DNA of 9,778 nt. It comes from Chitinophagaceae bacterium (GTDB lineage: Bacteria > Bacteroidota > Bacteroidia > Chitinophagales > Chitinophagaceae). The notes under the pieces are model-generated. The model worked only from the letters and a program-made list of their open reading frames with translations, was not told where the DNA came from and made no database searches. Numbering within the stretch: the stretch's first letter is position 1; every line of letters begins with the position of its first letter. Of the stretch, positions 8,176 through 9,778 are shown piece by piece. The DNA lies in contig JALOMX010000048.1 in NCBI GenBank assembly GCA_025455245.1, forward strand, positions 1 through 9,778. The letters run 5' to 3'. Made by a program: the position numbers and the translations under genes.

Positions 8176-8199
8176 GAATCCTTGATAATAATGAGGTTG

Positions 8200-8207
8200 C
8201 AAAGATA
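8200..8207 (-). promoter_or_regulatory. pheT promoter, Bacteroidota -7 box
   Basis: On the minus strand the sequence reads TATCTTTG, an exact match to the Bacteroidota sigma factor -7 consensus TAnnTTTG. It ends 24 bases before the ATG at 8175, giving a leader of roughly 20 nt. The matching -33 TTG is not at the usual 19-21 bp; the nearest TTG upstream lies about 25 bp away, so the distal element is weak or absent. The box position decides the pheT start, because the longer candidate start at 8202 would lie within it. Confidence 0.7.
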
Positions 8208-8327
8208 AGCGGCATCAATGAGTGAATCGGGGCAAAAAATTCAGGGAAAACAGTACCTCAAAAATGCAGGAGGGAGGGGCAAAAGATGTATTTTTTCCAA
8301 AAATGAAGTGCATTTCAGGCGTGATTT

Positions 8328-8336
8328 TTTTTCACA
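8328..8336 (+). other. DnaA box (TTTTTCACA)
   Basis: Exact match to TTWTNCACA on the plus strand, at the end of a run of eight T. It is the only exact box of the cluster on this strand and forms a 9-bp inverted repeat with the box at 8376-8384. Confidence 0.55.
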
Positions 8337-8344
8337 CATGCAAT

Positions 8345-8353
8345 TGTGTAAAA
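8345..8353 (-). other. DnaA box (TTTTACACA)
   Basis: Exact match to TTWTNCACA on the minus strand (plus strand reads TGTGTAAAA). It lies eight bases after the first box and borders the AT-rich repeat segment. Confidence 0.55.
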
Positions 8354-8371
8354 CAAATACACAAATATTTG
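8349..8371. repeat. AT-rich tandem repeat and palindrome, possible unwinding element
   Basis: Between two DnaA boxes the sequence is almost free of G. It contains a near-tandem octamer (ACAAATAC then ACAAATAT, 8353-8368) running into the perfect 10-bp palindrome CAAATATTTG at 8362-8371. Such AT-rich repeats next to DnaA boxes are typical of duplex-unwinding elements. The segment is short and this role is an inference. Confidence 0.35.
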
Positions 8372-8375
8372 CGGT

Positions 8376-8384
8376 TGTGAAAAA
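8376..8384 (-). other. DnaA box (TTTTTCACA)
   Basis: Exact match to TTWTNCACA on the minus strand (plus strand reads TGTGAAAAA). It has the same 9-mer as the box at 8328-8336 in opposite orientation, enclosing the AT-rich palindrome segment. Confidence 0.55.
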
Positions 8385-8428
8385 GCCGGTTACCCATGGT
8401 GGAAAAACCTGTGTAACTTGCTGAAAGA

Positions 8429-8437
8429 TGTGGATAA
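8429..8437 (-). other. High-affinity DnaA box (TTATCCACA)
   Basis: The plus strand reads TGTGGATAA, so the minus strand carries TTATCCACA, identical to the strongest DnaA-binding 9-mer known from E. coli and conserved across bacterial origins. It is the dnaB-proximal member of the cluster and probably its main anchor site. Confidence 0.7.
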
Positions 8438-8502
8438 GACTGTGCGCCGGGTGTTGATTAATTTACATGGCCCATCATTTTTCCGGTAAAGATTTATTCT
8501 GT

Positions 8503-8510
8503 TACCTTCG
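8503..8510 (+). promoter_or_regulatory. Possible dnaB promoter, -7-like box
   Basis: TACCTTCG differs from the Bacteroidota -7 consensus TAnnTTTG at one position. At the expected -33 distance there is only a T-rich TTTTTCC and no clean TTG. If used, transcription would start near 8516 and leave a dnaB leader of about 195 nt. A second one-mismatch candidate, AATTTTTG at 8644-8651, would give a leader of about 55 nt. Confidence 0.35.
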
Positions 8511-8550
8511 AATTCTGCATAGGTGGTAACAATTCTTTAACCTTAACGGG

Positions 8551-8569
8551 AGGCATTTATTAAGTGCCT
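8551..8569 (+). other. Hairpin in dnaB leader
   Basis: The 8-base arms AGGCATTT and AAGTGCCT (8551-8558 and 8562-8569) pair fully, with one G-U pair, around the three-base loop ATT. No T-run follows, so it is not a standard terminator. It lies about 145 nt before the dnaB start. Confidence 0.4.
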
Positions 8570-8581
8570 GATACACAGGGA

Positions 8582-8637
8582 TAAACCACACCTTAGTCGG
8601 CTTTTCGGAGTGTTTTCGAAAGAAGAGGTAGGGTTTA
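8582..8637 (+). other. Possible multi-part RNA stem in dnaB leader
   Basis: The outer arms TAAACC (8582-8587) and GGTTTA (8632-8637) pair. After a 2x2 internal loop, ACCTT (8590-8594) pairs with GAGGT (8625-8629) with one wobble. Inside, CTTTTCG (8601-8607) pairs with CGAAAG (8617-8622) with one bulged T. The nested order suggests a folded leader RNA, but it matches no riboswitch or RNA family that I recognise. Confidence 0.3.
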
Positions 8638-8712
8638 ACGGGGAATTTTTGCGCCTTTTGCTAAAAAACATAACTACATCATAATAATGGTTTAACCTTT
8701 TTAAAAGCCTGT

Positions 8713-9778
8713 ATGGAACTAACGAACGTTGCCAAAGACCGAAAGAAGAGATTGAAAGGAAGCCCGGACCTTAGCACCTTAGTTTATGGAAAAGTACCTC
8801 CTCAAGCCAAGGACCTTGAAGAAGCAATACTTGGCGCCATTATGCTGGAAAAGGGGGCATTTGACACTGCTGTTGAATACCTTCGCCCGGAGTGCTTTTA
8901 TGTAGATGCCCATCAGCGAATCTTCAGGGCAATGCAAAATCTACAGCAAAAAAGCCAGCCTATTGACATCCTGACGGTTGTTGAAGAACTTCGCCGCAAA
9001 GATGAATTGGATGCCGTTGGAGGCGCTTATTTTGTAACCCGCCTTACCAATTCGGTAACAAGCAGTGCGCACATCGAAGCCCATAGCCGGATTCTTGTTC
9101 AAAAATTCATTCAAAGGGAATTGATCAGGCTGAGTGGTGAAATTATCGGAGATGCCTATGAAGATACCACAGATGCTTTTGAACTGCTTGATGATGCCGA
9201 ACAAAAGTTGTTTGACATTACAAACAGTTATGTAAAACGCAACTACAGCGAAATTGGCGGAGTTTTGGTTAAAGCCATTGAGAGGATTGAAGAACTTCGC
9301 CATCGGACAGATGATATTTCAGGTGTACCAAGCGGATTTACAAAACTTGACAAAGTAACCAATGGATTTCAGCCAACCGACCTTATTATCATTGCTGCCC
9401 GTCCATCGGTAGGTAAAACGGCATTTGCATTGAATCTGGCACGCAATGCCGCCATGCATCCTACCCGCTCTACGGCCGTTGGGGTTTTTAGCCTTGAAAT
9501 GAGTAACAGTCAGTTGGTGCAGCGTATGCTGAGTGCCCAAAGCGGCATCATGATGGAAAAAATTGCGCGTGGGCAAATGGCTGATTACGAAATGGAGCAA
9601 CTGTACGCCACCGGTGTAAAGGCCCTCACTGATGCGCCCATTTTCCTCGATGATACCCCGGCCTTAAACATATTTGAATTACGTGCCAAAGTGCGCCGCA
9701 TGGTAAGTCAGCACAAGGTAGGCATGATCATTATTGACTACCTGCAGCTTATGAGCGGGAGCAGCGACAACCGCAACA
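8713..9778 (+). CDS. dnaB: Replicative DNA helicase DnaB (C-terminus beyond window)
   Basis: The first 355 residues of the hexameric replicative helicase, which unwinds DNA ahead of the fork and recruits primase. The N-terminal DnaB domain covers about 29-130 (VPPQAKDLEEAILGAIMLEK at 28-47, ECFYVDAHQRIF at 60-71, PIDILTVVEEL at 83-93). A linker follows, and the RecA-like ATPase begins near 203 (SGVPSGFTKLD, 203-213). Walker A is ARPSVGKTA at 229-237, the catalytic glutamate is in FSLEMS (Glu262), and Walker B is MIIIDYLQ at 338-345. There is no intein or frameshift in the visible part; the remaining C-terminus (motifs H3-H4) is cut off. The start is ATG 8713, with an in-frame stop at 8671-8673 and no other ATG between them. 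It diverges from pheT across the DnaA-box region. Confidence 0.97.
   Translation, partial: MELTNVAKDRKKRLKGSPDLSTLVYGKVPPQAKDLEEAILGAIMLEKGAFDTAVEYLRPECFYVDAHQRIFRAMQNLQQKSQPIDILTVVEELRRKDELDAVGGAYFVTRLTNSVTSSAHIEAHSRILVQKFIQRELIRLSGEIIGDAYEDTTDAFELLDDAEQKLFDITNSYVKRNYSEIGGVLVKAIERIEELRHRTDDISGVPSGFTKLDKVTNGFQPTDLIIIAARPSVGKTAFALNLARNAAMHPTRSTAVGVFSLEMSNSQLVQRMLSAQSGIMMEKIARGQMADYEMEQLYATGVKALTDAPIFLDDTPALNIFELRAKVRRMVSQHKVGMIIIDYLQLMSGSSDNRN

Larger units (their letters stand above)
8328..8437. other. DnaA-box cluster (candidate replication origin core)
   Basis: Four exact matches to the relaxed DnaA-box consensus TTWTNCACA lie within 110 bp: 8328-8336 (+), 8345-8353 (-), 8376-8384 (-) and 8429-8437 (-). 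Two weaker sites lie between them, 8398-8406 (-, TTTTCCACC, one mismatch) and 8410-8418 (-, AGTTACACA, two mismatches). For even base composition this consensus is expected about once per 16 kb counting both strands, so four together are unlikely by chance, although AT-rich sequence raises the background. By eye I found no exact match elsewhere in the window. Clustered DnaA boxes mark bacterial oriC and DnaA-regulated promoters. The neighbour dnaB encodes the helicase loaded at oriC. Confidence 0.65.
8176..8712. other. Divergent intergenic region between pheT and dnaB, candidate oriC
   Basis: This 537-bp stretch is the only large gap in the window. It holds, in order, the pheT -7 promoter box, about 110 bp of unremarkable sequence, a cluster of DnaA boxes around an AT-rich segment, a candidate dnaB promoter and a dnaB leader able to form hairpins. 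The only sizeable open frame (8218-8424) has no recognisable protein character. The gap is much longer than two promoters need in this otherwise tightly packed region. Confidence 0.6.

Noticed and set aside
8218..8424. 68-residue open frame in the pheT-dnaB gap
   Set aside because: It overlaps the DnaA-box cluster, has no domain-like sequence or plausible promoter, and its composition looks like translated non-coding DNA.
4159..9480. G/C skew switch at the putative origin
   Set aside because: Hand counts gave G slightly above C on the plus strand of the oxygenase gene and about equal in dnaB, so no switch can be claimed from this window.
8941..9600. Minus-strand open frames opposite dnaB
   Set aside because: They are antisense shadows of an intact, well-conserved dnaB reading frame and show no protein family features.

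Overview
The window looks like ordinary core chromosome of a Bacteroidota bacterium, probably close to the Chitinophagaceae/Sphingobacteriia. Three things suggest this. An exact Bacteroidota-type -7 promoter element (TAnnTTTG) lies upstream of pheT. The order pheT, small coiled-coil gene, zapA is a familiar Bacteroidota arrangement. The DnaB N-terminus and the SulP transporter read like Bacteroidota family members. Base composition is moderate, and no mobile element, tRNA, rRNA or CRISPR array is visible.

Layout from left to right. Positions 1-2004 hold two minus-strand genes: the start of a DUF4914-type protein (cut by the window edge) and a SulP anion transporter with a C-terminal STAS domain and no ATG start. 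Positions 2221-5103 hold three single genes in alternating orientation: a membrane-anchored GH25 muramidase (+), a DUF3089 alpha/beta-hydrolase-like lipoprotein (-) and an isopenicillin-N-synthase-like 2-oxoglutarate/Fe(II) oxygenase (+). The muramidase and the DUF3089 gene converge with no base between their stop codons. Positions 5112-8175 hold a compact minus-strand operon, pheT, then a 95-aa ZapB-like coiled-coil protein, then zapA. It joins Phe-tRNA charging to probable Z-ring accessory proteins. At 8713 dnaB (replicative helicase) starts on the plus strand and runs off the window.

The most notable part is the 537-bp gap between the divergent pheT and dnaB. Within about 110 bp (8328-8437) it carries four exact matches to the DnaA-box consensus TTWTNCACA, one of them the high-affinity form TTATCCACA. 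These surround an AT-rich segment with a short tandem repeat and a palindrome. This fits a chromosomal replication origin (oriC) or a DnaA-controlled dnaB promoter region. The dnaB-proximal half can fold into hairpins and may be a structured leader. I see no new defence or biosynthetic system; the candidate origin is the discovery most worth testing.
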